The notes under the pieces were generated by a model. It was not told the origin of the DNA, ran no database searches, and worked only from the letters and a program-made list of their open reading frames with translations. This document shows positions 25,374-39,100 of a stretch of DNA of 64,000 nucleotides, piece after piece. This DNA comes from Sipunculus nudus (Eukaryota > Annelida > Sipuncula > Golfingiida > Sipunculidae): NCBI GenBank assembly GCA_026874595.1, contig CM049316.1, positions 8,258,339 through 8,322,338 on the forward strand, in the 5' to 3' direction. Each line of letters opens with the position of its first letter. Positions within the stretch are counted from its first letter, which is position 1. Position numbers and translations under genes: made by a program.

Positions 25374-26912
25374 ATAAGATCGAAATTGTATTATCCAATC
25401 GTCACTTTTTATATGGTGGTAAGGAAGGAAGAGATCGATCCCCGAAACGCACACTGCAGCCTGGTCTCGGTTAAGAAAACTTTATCAACAGAGCTATTAA
25501 TAAGAAAATTATACACGAAGAAAATAAATAAGTGTATAGTCTATATGTCTCTGGTATCAATTTAAGTGTATTGCAGCAGGTAGTGTACTTGAATATCTTG
25601 AATAAACCTTGTTGTTAATGATGACATTTTTTGGTTAATTTTAGGAGGTTGCAACGAGACGAAGACTGCTCTTCATGGAACTATTACGTCTCCAAATTTC
25701 CCGGGTCTTTACTTACCAAACCATCACTGCTTTACGACGGTGCTGGTTCCGCCTGAGTACCGCTTGGTGTTATCAGTAAATATCCTCGACCTAAAAGGCT
25801 CAAGCGAGTTCTCCTGTGATGACTATATTGCTTTATACACCAAAAACATGGCGCAAAAAACGCTGACAATTTGTGGTGGTCAAGGGATCAAGGAGGAGAA
25901 GACGCAATCATCATCCAACTGGCTCATGTTGGAGTTTTCAACAGATTATGCAATGGAAGGAACAGGTTTCAAAGCCGAATACAGCGCAGTCAAATCTTGT
26001 TTGAACCAGAGCCTCATCGGTGATAACGGGACAATACAAAGCCCGAGTTCCACGAATGGTTTGTATCTTAATCAGCAGGACTGCTATTTTACGATCAGTG
26101 CCTCGCATGCAGACAAAACCATTCAGCTCTATTTCCATTACTTAGAAACGGAATCAGGAAATCAAGGAAGATACAAAGGAGAAGACTGCACGAAGGATTA
26201 CGTAGAAGTCTTTCTTGGTAACATTTCTCAAAGATATTGCGGTGACTGGTCTCAGGATATGCACCAGCTTCAGTTTTCGACCTCTGATAGCATTACTGTA
26301 CGTTTTGTGTCTGACATCGAGGACACGGCGCTGGGATTCAGAGCGTCTTGGAGACTGAACGCGTCAGATCTGCCGTGCCCCCCTGGCTGGGCTGCCTTCC
26401 GCGGTTCATGTTACACGGTCAGCACTGGTAAACGGACGTGGGATGAAGCCAGTAAGGACTGTAGGAATGAAAGTGCGTGGTTGGCCAGGATATTAGATGA
26501 AGACACACAACTCTTCATCGACGATTTAATCAGATTCAGGTAAAGAACTAGACCGTTACCTGAATATAATATAATATAATATAATATAATATAATATAAT
26601 ATAATATAATATAATATAATATAATATAATATATAAATAATACAATATAATGTAATGTAATATAATATAATATAATGTAATAATATAATGTAATAAAGAA
26701 TGAAAAAACATTATACAGTAAAATTAAAATATAACCATTAATTTTGTAACAAAACGCTATTCATAAGGTCATTACAAACAATTATTTAAGGTCAGGCGAA
26801 TGTCTCAACTGATATTAAAAATCACTAAATATCAAGTTAAAACATTTGAAAAACATAATATATATGTTAACCAGGATCATTACGCGATAACAAAAAGTGA
26901 TCTGTAATGTAT

Positions 26913-26986
<74 letters not shown>

Positions 26987-28980
26987 GTAATTTATATTTT
27001 AACATATATTTTAATATATATTATAATAAATATATATATACATATTTTAATAAATATATATGTATATTAAAATATATATTAAAATATATGTTAAAATATA
27101 TATTACATAATTCTATTTCTTTTACATGTATACATAGGAATGACAAGTCAGTGAATTATAAAATATATAAATTATAATATATATAGCATTATTTTATTTC
27201 TTTTTCATGTATTCATAGGAATTACAGGTGAGTGAATTATAAATTTATCCAAATGTAATAAATAGCAGGGTTAAGTTAATATTTTGTATTTCCGCCTTTC
27301 ATTAAAAATTAAGTAGGTGCTTCAAGATGCTGACTACGATGTAAGCATTTATACAAAATTATTTTTTAGAACGTGTGATAAACTAGTTTGTGTTGTCGGA
27401 GCCTACAAACCTCCGCCATAATCTCCTAATCGGACTTGCATGTGTTGTACATACTGCCACGCTTCAGTAACACGGATTCAGCTCGTGACTGGCAGAATAA
27501 ACGCTGACCCTAATACCTATGAATAGATGGCTTCTACCCGGGGAAAAAGGAATTGCCCTGTGACATTATGGGTTAAAAGACTTTGAATTAGAAGTACATT
27601 ATGAGATCCTGATCATCTCCAAAATTGTGGAAGGGGCTATTCATGTGTTGAGACAACATGCCTTGCATCCTAGACACGGCAAGGTGGTCCATATACAAAA
27701 ATAAGCCAATGTCATAATAGTTTTGTTGGTTATTTTTCCAGTTCTTATTACGAAGCCGATGATGCCTTTTGGATAGGTGCTAACGATATGCAGTATGAGA
27801 CGGAATTTTTCTGGAGTGACCGGAGAAGGGTTCTCTATACAAGTAAGCACAGTCTTGAAAATTTATCACTACGACCGAATCCTGGCTCAATGTGAATGAA
27901 GGTATGACAAGGAAAATTAAACCTGTACGCTCGATGCGTGGCCATTGTTCGTGTAAACTTAAATTACATGGGCGGCAGGATAATGGAGAACTAAGGACCT
28001 TCTAGCACCGTTTGTGGCTGCGTGGTTGTAAGCTCCTCAGGGAGCCTAAAAAAGCTACAAGAATGAACAGGCCTGAAAGACCAGGTAGACAGTGTAAAAT
28101 TAAGTTGGATGAGACTGACATTGTCGGTGATATCAGACTGTGACCTCCCCCCCCCCCTTTCTCCAATTTAAGGTGTTTACCATGAATAACAAATCAATCG
28201 GAACAAAGCTCTATTCCCTTCAGTTTAACCCAGTTGCAAAAGTTAGGACACGTTATCGAGGGCCTTCGCTAGTTATATCAGAATCCGCCATGCAGTTTGC
28301 GCAAGAACGGTGCTTATTTTGTCCAAATTTTTGCCTGCTTTGTAAGACATTTAAAATTCCATATTTTCTTTGTTTCTGATGATAAATGAAATACGCTAAA
28401 GGAATTTTAACCTGCACTGCATAACCTATGAGATTTAATGTTCTTATTAGTGATTTTGGTTTTACCTTCATTCGCACTTACCTCTAGGAGGATGACCAAA
28501 GGGTGAATTTTTAAACTGGGTGCTTACAGGTTAGGGTTTAAATGGACTGTAAAGAGCACTTCAAATATCATCAAATCGTATCCGTGCGTTCTTATTTTAA
28601 GACTTGGCACAGAATATGTTCAGTTGCCTAACTGTTTAAGACTGATCTTGGTTCTCCAATTGTATTGCTTAAGTGCGAGGTCGGTAAATGTATTACGTAT
28701 CCAATTGCTTCATTGGGCGATTTTGCATGCGTCATGAAAAGGGACTCCCCCGAGAAAGGATGGTGCCAGTTCTCCCTTATCCTAACAGTTAATTTAAAAA
28801 GTACACTGTCACTTATCGTATATCTATCTTATCAACCCGAAACCCGCATTAAAGCGATAATAGAAAGAATATTATGGACCAATCTCATAAATAAATATCA
28901 GATGTAAATGTGTTATAAATGACTGTTTCTCTGACCAAAGATCAGTTTCCAAACTAAGCATACTGAAAATTTAGAGGAAA

Positions 28981-29031
<51 letters not shown>

Positions 29032-32000
29032 ACTTTGTTAAGATTTTGGATTAATCAGTTTCCACCACCTACAATTGGATATCTTATTAGCATTTGAACT
29101 TATGTTTCATGTTATTTCCCCCATCTTATACGGGATATCAACAGTGAGATCTAAAGTTTGGCAAAGTAAGGTATTTGCTTGACCGTTACGGTCCTTGTTT
29201 TGAGCCATTGTAGAAGTGAAGACACCCAAGCCAACAACTGTTGTAGTAACTGCTAATGTCCGTGCGTTAATGTCCAGGAATGTCAGTGATAATGTAGTGA
29301 TAACTACTCTTTCGCCCATACAACATCGTCTTATGTATGGATAGCTACATCTATGGATAGGCTGTCCAGGAAGAGAATCGATCTTAACATCTTACTATAT
29401 AGAGGACAGGAGTAGGGGCATATATATATATATATATAGCAATTCAAAGTGGTTTTGTGTCCGTCATCCCGTTCTCCCATCCGCCCCTGAGGAACATCAC
29501 TTGATGTATCTCTATCGATTTGAGAACTCTGTGAGCACGACATGTTTATGGCTGCTTGTGCTGGGGTGATTACACTTGTAGGGAGACAGGGAGGACAATT
29601 GGTACACATCTCCATCTTACTAATCACTGATATTTTTCCGTCAGGAGAGTATGCGCTCATCCTCGGTTTTGTGTGTGTTATGTGTGTGTTATGTGTGATT
29701 TTGTTCACAACAAAACTCGCGCAATCATGAACGGAATCTCATGAATTTGAAATCATTTCGGGAATGGGTAAATGAAGAATCGATTAGATTTTGGTGTGCA
29801 TCCAGCACATGAATCAGTTTCAGGAACGTCATCAAGGAATATTCACAAATGTACGGTCAATTGTGCACGACTGAACCTAGGAATATGGGCCGAAAAATGT
29901 AATGCAAACACAGTGTTTGCACAATAGAGATCTCCCACATGGCGGATGAAATGATTCTTAAGAATGTAGATTTATAATAATATTAATGGTATCTCTTCAT
30001 AAAGGATTTCCTTGGACACACATATACACACGTGTATATCCAGATGCAATCATTAATCCGTAATTGGTCCAAGCATTAATCGAGTTGGGATAAAACCAAG
30101 GTTTATCATCGTGTGTTCAAAGACACCTTAAAGAACATTTATCAAAAGCCAAAGCCAGTTATAGGATGAAGAGATATGATACATATTTTCTGTCCTGCGA
30201 TCCTGAGGCCTAAAGTTTGATTTGTCATTGTAAATAATATCTTGAGATCAGACCATTCTCTGTGTAAGTGCTGAGTATAAAAAACTTGGGAATCAAAGAT
30301 AAAAAAAAATGCAAGTTCTAAGAATCTGGGAATCTAGTGATCAGATAGAAGAGACTGGTGGCAAATAATTTTTGATAAGTGTCAATTTAAGCTCAAAATC
30401 TTTTATGCATATATTAAATTTATATTAACATTTTCAATTAATATCTTTAATTATATATTTCAGAGTGGTTCACTGGCTGGCCTGAGTTCAATAATTACGG
30501 CAGACAACCCAGTGACGATGGTGCTGGTAACGAAGACTGTGTAGAACTGAGACAGGGTTTCAGTTACCCATCGAAAGGAGTCGGTCTCGCGCCTGGATTG
30601 CTGTGGAACGATCGTAGTTGCAGTATTAGAAATAAATACATATGTGAACAACTGGCAAGTGGAGGTAGGCCAATCTCTACCTTTGCTCTAAAGTTATTAT
30701 CACACAGTCAGCTATAGATTTTGAAATTAAATAAAGTAAATTTTTCTAGTATTATTCAGATAGGAATATTTACATGTATCTATGGCAATATTTATAAAAC
30801 TTATTATTTAAAAACCGCAATTTTAATTACAAGATATTGTTCATACTATAAAAAATAACTGATTCATTCAAAGTAGAAAGAATAATAGTGTTGTCTCCTT
30901 TAACGCTGTTTTATATCGTCCGCTTTATTTTTTATAAGACGGTTAAGTTAATATTTATTTAATTTATATGCCCAAAGTGTTGGCTCTCCTGGTGAAACAG
31001 ACAGAATAAAAAAACTAAATCCAAACAAGAAATATTTAGATTTAAATTAGTCAAAGTTCTGTAGAAGAAATGAAAATGATACAGTTTAAGGGTGAATATT
31101 AATTTTATATTGCCAAACACGAACAGAAAATATCGATAGATATGGAAACGAAATTTCATGATTACCTAGCACATGGCTGGAAGGCAGAAAATGGTGGAAA
31201 CGGGAAAAAGTGATTTATAAAAGACCAAGTAAATCTACAAAATACTCGCACACACATGCTCTAGAAAAGTCATAAGTTGCAACCACTGAAATTTTATTCC
31301 CCTACATCTTATTTTAGATGGTTATAGGCCACACATACAAAAAAATATTGTTCTATGGATTCTGGGTACAAAAATAATATGGAGTAGCCAGCGAATTTAT
31401 TCTTTGTGTTTACCAGTCGAAACAATATGTATATATAGGTGTGTCTTACTCAATTTTATGTTACATGTGTGTTGTTTGATCTTTTCCACAGAACCTTTGA
31501 AGCCATATACCAATCATTATAACTGCAACAAAGGGATAATTCTACATAGCAAACACCCAAACCACATTATTACAAGTCCCTCCTTCCCGAAACACTACGA
31601 TAACCTGCGAGACTGTAACGTGACCATCCGGGCACCTCCAGGAACCGCCATTGAGATCCGATTCCATCGTTTTAACCTGGAAGACGAAGAGAAGTAAGTT
31701 TTTCTTCTTTTAAAAAGGAAAAATAGATAACATATGATAACCATTTAATAAATAATCAAGTAGACGAATTATACGATTTTTATACCAGATATATGTGCTC
31801 TACAAATGAATAGAAAACAGGATTATCTCTAAAATAATGGTCTTTTAGTAAATGATGTGATAATGTATTAAAGAATCTTTGTGGCGGTAAGTCTAGTGTT
31901 AGGTGGGATAATTTTTTTTCTCGGGATGAAGCATGAATGACTAATGAATCGCTGTCAAAAGGAATCGGCAAATAATCTAATCTGACAAATGTTGAGGCAA

Positions 32001-33399
32001 CCATCGACACCTCTGACAGATAAAGCTCGGGCATCCCCCCCCCCTAATATGTATTGCTGGCGCGTATTCCGTCATTCAATAGTTGTCCGCACTTTTTTGC
32101 ATTGCATGCTTTACAGTGTGTAGTTGAAAGATGAGCAGTTACTGACCAGTTTGCGTTTCGTCCCGGCTGACGGTGTGACGGCCACAGAACTTATAAAAGC
32201 TCATGAAACATTAACTTGTACGCATTTCTTTTTGCCAGGCCCCGGATGTTGGGCTTATTTTGTTGTGTATGATTGGACGATGATACTTCGCTGCGGGTGG
32301 AGGTATGCGTGTCGGTCAGACATATCTATTTTTTTTTTAATAAAGAATCGCCGATCCCACATAAGATGTGACCTCATATTTCGTTAAAACAGGTTCGTGA
32401 TATAAACTCAGGTATGCTTAATGTTATTATTTCATAAACCATTCCATAAATAACTTCACCAGTAGACAGACAAGGTGAAACATGACGTTTGAACTTTTAT
32501 CATGCATTGGTGACTAATGGAAGGCGCTGCTATATAAACCCACGCCAGACTCCCGTGAATGAATAATATAGATGTTAGAGATAGAGAAATATATTAATAT
32601 ACCCATTAAAAAGACCATAACGACATGGAGGTGCCAAGGATACTAATATTTACGATCCATTAGAGACATTGTACAAAGGGCAATGGTGCTTGTGCGGTGG
32701 AACATTAAAATGATATCCGAAAGAAATCTCAGTAAAAGTCAGTAAAAGATACCGGATGGATACAGATAGTCATGACAGTTTTCCATATTTAAAAAAAATT
32801 TAAATAGTTACTCTGTGGTCAGCTGATGATGCAGATGACCCAGCTGGTAATGGAGTTATAGTGTCTTAAATGAGTTACTGCATTTTTTATTTGGAGTTTA
32901 AAAGTAAAATTTAAGGTAAAGTCTGTTGGGCTTTTAAACCCTAGCCTAGTGGCTTATCAGGCCTGAGCTTATCCCGGTTCGTGTAGCATAGAGCGACTTA
33001 AACTCCTTCTGGATGGGAAGCTTGTCCATCACAGGTTACCTTCCCAGCATTAACTGGTACCCGGTCTACTACTGGGTGGACACAGGGACAATTACGGTTG
33101 GGACCTTGACCTGATTGCCCGATTATAAAATAGATAGATGGAAAGATCTTCAGAGACGTTTACTCAGGCACCTTGATGGCATGTTGTAATTCATATTTTG
33201 AAATGTTAGATATTGTTTAAAAAGATGCGCGGAATAACTCATCGGCAGACTGAGAATTTTTTAAGGTGGTTACATCCAACTGATCCGCAAAAGATCTTGG
33301 AATTGATCATTCTCGGGAATCAGACACTCTCCTTTTAAAATTGTAACGAATGTGTTATTACGATCATAACCCCCCCCCCCCCCTCTTTCTTTCCCTCTC

Positions 33400-33441
<42 letters not shown>

Positions 33442-36064
33442 ATAGATGAAGGGCTTTAGTCTGGGAGCCAGTGATTTGAAAAATTGGATATGTTGCATCC
33501 CCTTACAACATTTTAAACCAAACTTTTTTAATCTGTGGTTCTTGGTGATTAAAATGAGCCCGGGTGTCATTTCGTATGCACCCTTTGAAGGAATTAAAAA
33601 GACATTAAATTTGGATAGTCATTCGCAAAGAAAATGACGTTAAAGAACAATGCTGGTATCGGCACAATATCGTGATCATCTCCTACGTGACACTTGTTTT
33701 ACTTTGAATAACCATTACCGACATTAATGAATCCCTCATTTATATTTTGTCGATGAACCTGTTAGCAAACGACATCCACTTACAATTTTGATTAGTATTT
33801 TCCCACTTTCTATTTCTTGTATAATTCCCGAAATTGAAACCTGGTATCAGTATATAACATGTGCAGTTTAACCTTAAATTCGTTCGATATGTGTTCTTGC
33901 AGATCTACGATGAAACAACACAGTTATTATGATTAAGCCCTGAGTCTTCATAACGAAGCTCCAATATACTACTGAAAATTTTTATGAACAGTTAAATGTT
34001 ACTGAAATTAACATATGTTCATGGAATTTATTTGAAGAAAGCATTTAATAGTGTATAGAACATTAGAATATGGAAACTAGGGAATAGTTATGAAACACAT
34101 TTAGAATTTATTAAACACTTGTTGCATGAATGATAGATCTCTTTGTTACAGGTGCCCTTTTTATTGTGTGACACGGGCGTAACTCGTGTTGTAGCTCTCT
34201 TGCCTGGCCGCGTGTTGCACTCTCGGTTTTATCCGTACTGGTTGAACTCTTGTAGTCATGCTAGCTTGGGCTTTCTCGCCTGGCAGAGCCGGGGCGAGCA
34301 CGTGTGGACCCTGGTATCTGGTATCTAGATGATTCCTGTAACGCGTGTTTACCGTGTATTATGTTAGATTCTTCGATTGTTCGAGAAATGGAAGCTTCTC
34401 GGCTTGGGGTGAAAAGGTATATAAAGGGGCTGTGTTTTAGAGCCGAGAGAGGGAGGAGAGAAGATTCCAGCGGAAACAGAAGCGTGTGTGTCTGTTTGTG
34501 GGACCTATTCCGATGAGTGCGGCAATTATAGATTTTCTTAAGATTTTCTCATGGATTTTGTGACGGATTTTGTAATATATTTATTAATTTAAAAAATAAT
34601 GTATTAAGCTCAGCTGAGCTTCATTCATGCTGAGGTATAGCGATTCCAATTTGTTTGAAATCCTTATGGCAGAACCTTCGTTTCTGTATTGACATGTACA
34701 TAGTGACTGTTTGACCGTTAGTTCTAATTTATTATATTACTCATACGGAATCCTCTGGAAATCAAGGACTCCTTTGAAGCCTGAAAAGTAGGTCTCTGTG
34801 TCATTGTTTCTTAAAGCGGCGCATTTTTCTGACGTTTTCGTTTTCCCTTATAAATCATGATTGTGTCAGTAATTAGGGCTGCTAAACAAATATTTAACAA
34901 TCACCCAATAAATAACAGCCATTATTATTATCCCCACACAAGCCATCGTCTTGTGATTTCCAGAAAATTTGCCCACCTAGTACTTAAGCACTGTTTCAGA
35001 GTTGCAAGATTCTAACATTACATATTAGAATGTCGATAATTTTTTCTTTACACAATGACACGGTAGTGAGTATATATATTTAGATATAACACAGTCAGTG
35101 TATGGAGTATCCCGCAATTCGGCAGGTTTATTGATCTGGGATACCCTTCTGGGTAACCCAGTCTTCAACTCTGCAAGACTGGATGTTCGACCTCCTTTTT
35201 CTTATCTTCACACATTGTCCACCTTTTCTTTCTTTGTTGATTTAGACTTGTCACAGTTTGAACCAGGTTAATCAACTGGATTCATTTAATTTAAAGGAGA
35301 ATGCATCGTTTATCAGGTTATCCTGGTATACCACATACAAGGTAAAAGAATCTTCTCCGCTTTCACACATTTTAACCTTACTTTTGAGACTGCCAATCTA
35401 CGGCAATAGTTTTAGGTACCAGCAGCTGGCTCCTGGAATGTCCTGGAACTCTTGGTCGTGCCACTTTGTCAGTTTTAACTATTGTGTTCATGAATGTCAG
35501 TTTTAACTATTGTGTTCATGAATGTCAGTTTTAACTATTGTGTTCATGAATTGTCCTTGAACTTGGTATTCCTACTGACAAGTGATAATTTATTAGACGG
35601 ATAACTAATGACAGTGCCTATATTTTTAATTTATTTTTTTTGTTTTAACTAAGCAAAATCTCACTATTGTGTACCATTCGAAAACATTGTCTGAGGACAA
35701 GATATTAACACCCTACAATCAATAGAGACATCATTTGTTTTCATGTAAAAAGAAAACCCATATCTTTTCGTTTCAAGTTTAGCTTAGCCTCATTACCTGT
35801 GGGCCAAATGTTCTATGAATATTGATTTTTTGTAGACATTACAAATCATTTCAAAAGTTACAGTTTATCTGTAAGCATTATAATTCTTTGATAATTCCAA
35901 TAAGGTTAATTTACAACAGTTTTCCTATAGAGCGGTGAGAACATTTTTCTCCGAATACTACTGTTGTTATACTTCCATTTTCAGAAAAAAATGCAGTGTA
36001 TTTGAAATTTGTTTGATAATCCAGGTGAGGTCAATCAAAAGGTTTTTCTACATATCGGAGGTGA

Positions 36065-36127
<63 letters not shown>

Positions 36128-39100
36128 CTCCAAAAAGAATCTTTCATAACCAAAATAATAGAGTATTATTTGAAATTAAAAAAATAATAATTCCGTAGAC
36201 AATTTGTGAAGAAAATCAAGATCTGTAAAATCATTCAATGAGTGCCCAATCGATTTAACAAAGACATGGGTTTGTATGGCTGGTCTCAAAAACGTTTATG
36301 TAATTTAATTTGCCCTTATTTATTAGTCATAATCCCGATAGTCCCTATTCCTGAATGTAATTTCAAGAAAATATTTGACCGTGTAAATTAGTTAAACCAG
36401 TTTAAGCCACAGAACCCCTGCTTAAAAGTACTGAATAATTTTACCATATTAATGAGATATAACTGAGATATAAATTTATATATTAGCATAGACATGGTCC
36501 AGAGGTTAAAGAAGTCTGAAAGAATTGCCACTCTCTCTTTCTAACATTTATTTTGCAATTCTTTTTCTTTCCAGCATTAATTGTACCATTCTTTCATTAC
36601 TAAAGTAGTAACATTTGAAGTCTGAGAATCCTATTTGTATATTGTTACGGAACCTAATATCAACAGATCACGTAGTCGTAACGAGCATAAATTTTGTTAT
36701 GGAGATAAAAAAAAATCAGATTCTGTAACACTAGGCAGCATTGAATGTCTAGGGGAATAAATAAAAAAGTCAGTGTTTTTTTGTTAACAAATAATTATAA
36801 TTTATTCTTAAAACAACCCTAACATTACAATACACTAAATCAATACAATTACACAGTATAATAATAGTACAACAGCAAATCAATACAATCACACAGTATA
36901 ATAAATAAAGTGTACAGTACCTGGATACCACCACTGTCACAGCGACAAAAAGTCCTTTAAAATGTATAATCCAGATGAACAGTTCACATAAATCTTCTCA
37001 GAGAATAATAGTCCAATTCAATCACAAAATCAATCTGTTGTAATCAAAAAGTGAAGTTCTTGTAATAATCCCGAAAGCAAACTTGAGACAGGCCGCAATA
37101 AATCTGCATAGAGTTCGTAGAATCTCTGACACTATATACTGCAATTATTGGATAGGTCCAAAACTGACTCACACTCTTCCGTGTCCACTGGAATATTTCC
37201 CTCTCTCCTCGGCTCTAAAACACAGCCCCTATTTATAACTTTTCATCCGAAAATTCTAGAAACTTCTGTTTCATGAACAATCCCAAAGAAACCAACAATA
37301 CATAATACACACGCGAGGATCGGTTATTTATAGCAGCGCACAGGGTTTGCGCTTGACACGAAAATGAATGCCTACAGACATATGTACCACAATAAAAGAG
37401 ACACCTGTAACAATATAAGTGAGGATTTTAAACATAGTTGCCTTAACGTACAAATGAAGAAACTTCCATCAGTCTTTAGTATATGACAGTAAAACCCACA
37501 GTGATATGTTGGTAGATATTTCTTTATCATGGATGCATAGGTTGATCACGTTTTCATTCTTTGCCTTGCATCAGGTTGTCATTTAAAAAAAACTTTATTT
37601 TTCTATTTAGTATGTAGCAACTTAAAGAATTAAAAACCAAACTAATTAGAAAGTTGGAATCACATCAAGTGAATCGGACAACGCTATTTTAAAGCTCTAA
37701 ATGGAAAAAAAACAGTGATCGCTATTATATGATGTGTTAATGTTACAAATCGCTTTCTTCCGCTTTATACTGATATCTGTGTGATTATTCACTTAATTGA
37801 CTTTAGCTGTTCTTGTTATAATATACTATTAGCGGCCAAATTAAATCAAGGAGTCATTTTATTAAAAAATGCATGTAACATCTGTGTTGGCAACCAGGAT
37901 TCGATATCCAGTGTGGCCTTGATAGTATGTTGTAGTTGATTGTCCGCGGGCGGTTGTTTTCTCCGGGTTCCAGATTCATCCATGGAGTATGACTGACATT
38001 AGTTATAAAACTAATTGTGCAATCCGTGTAAAATAAATACTGTTTAAAGTTCATTTATTAGTAATGCAGGTGTTTTAGACGAAACAAAAGACTCGCATGA
38101 ATACATATTTCGTTGAATATTCAACAAAACTGACAAAACAGATGGCCGGTTGATGGCTCGCTCCATCTTTCGTTTTTGTAACCTGTCACCAATGCCTATA
38201 AAATCCTGTTCTGTGAACACGCAATGGTCTGGACTCAGTGGTTTCACGGATTACATCTGGTACTTCCGCCAGCCAAGTCACATAACTTCCGCTTCCGCAT
38301 TCTCCACGTCACAACATGTAATCACTGATTTTCGGGCATTCTACCAGCGACAACACACGATTACTTTATATAAATGTTCCCATAATAAGTGACATTTATA
38401 CATGCATAAAATACTCCACTGGTGAAATCTACAGCACGTCAAGGAGCTAACTGTTAAAATTGGGATATCGTTGCGTGTTGTTGCGAGGAAGGTTCCTTCT
38501 AATTACTCATTACACCTCAGCAAGAAAATAAATTGTTCTACAGACTATTGGGTAACGCGAAAAAAAATGAAAAAAATTACCGGTCGGGAAAAAATTCAAA
38601 ACTTGGCAAACTTTCAAGGAAGAGTTAAAAATGTTCTTCAGTTTTTGTAATGTATGTTTGTGTATGTAAGCAACATACATTGTAGTTGATTTTTTACGAT
38701 ATCTATCTGACTGCTTAGACACCAGGGCAAGAGCAAACATAGCAATATTACCGACTTCGCTCATTCATTGAGAATATAATCCACGAAAAATAACAACAGC
38801 GATTGATTAGAACATTTAATTCATGTTATCATTTCTTGTTAGGCTTGAGTATGATTTCCTCAAACGTATTTTTATTTGAATGAACATATTCTAATCACAA
38901 GATTGTTTTTATTTGCTTTAGTTGTGCATACGATAATCTTACCTTGACCTGGCCTGGAAGAAATACATCAGACAGGTCAACTCGACTGTGTGGTAACTGG
39001 AGCGGTCGGGAGAAGCTTTTACGTCAGGTTACCCCGGGCAACGTTCTGAACATCCGATTCACATCGGATCACTCCCGCACGTTTGATGGGTACATGGCTA

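Larger units (their letters stand above)
27843..30463. other. Intron inside C-type lectin domain 1 (2.6 kb)
   Basis: Holds a 14-C run at 28147, the CA/GA microsatellite, the dispersed repeat at 29640 and a short TA tract at 29419. Open frames of 60-125 codons here have no domain. Confidence 0.6.
31694..38921. other. Intron inside CUB4 (7.2 kb)
   Basis: The largest intron between confirmed exons and the densest in mobile DNA: the LTR pair, a SINE, a SINE-like repeat, the 28-bp tandem repeat and microsatellites. GC-richer patches at 32130-32330 and 38150-38340 show no domains. No extra CUB piece is needed, because exons on both sides join in frame. Confidence 0.65.

Noticed and set aside
29331-29708. 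125-codon minus-strand open frame
   Set aside because: Overlaps a TA tract and the dispersed repeat at 29640; composition is repeat-driven.
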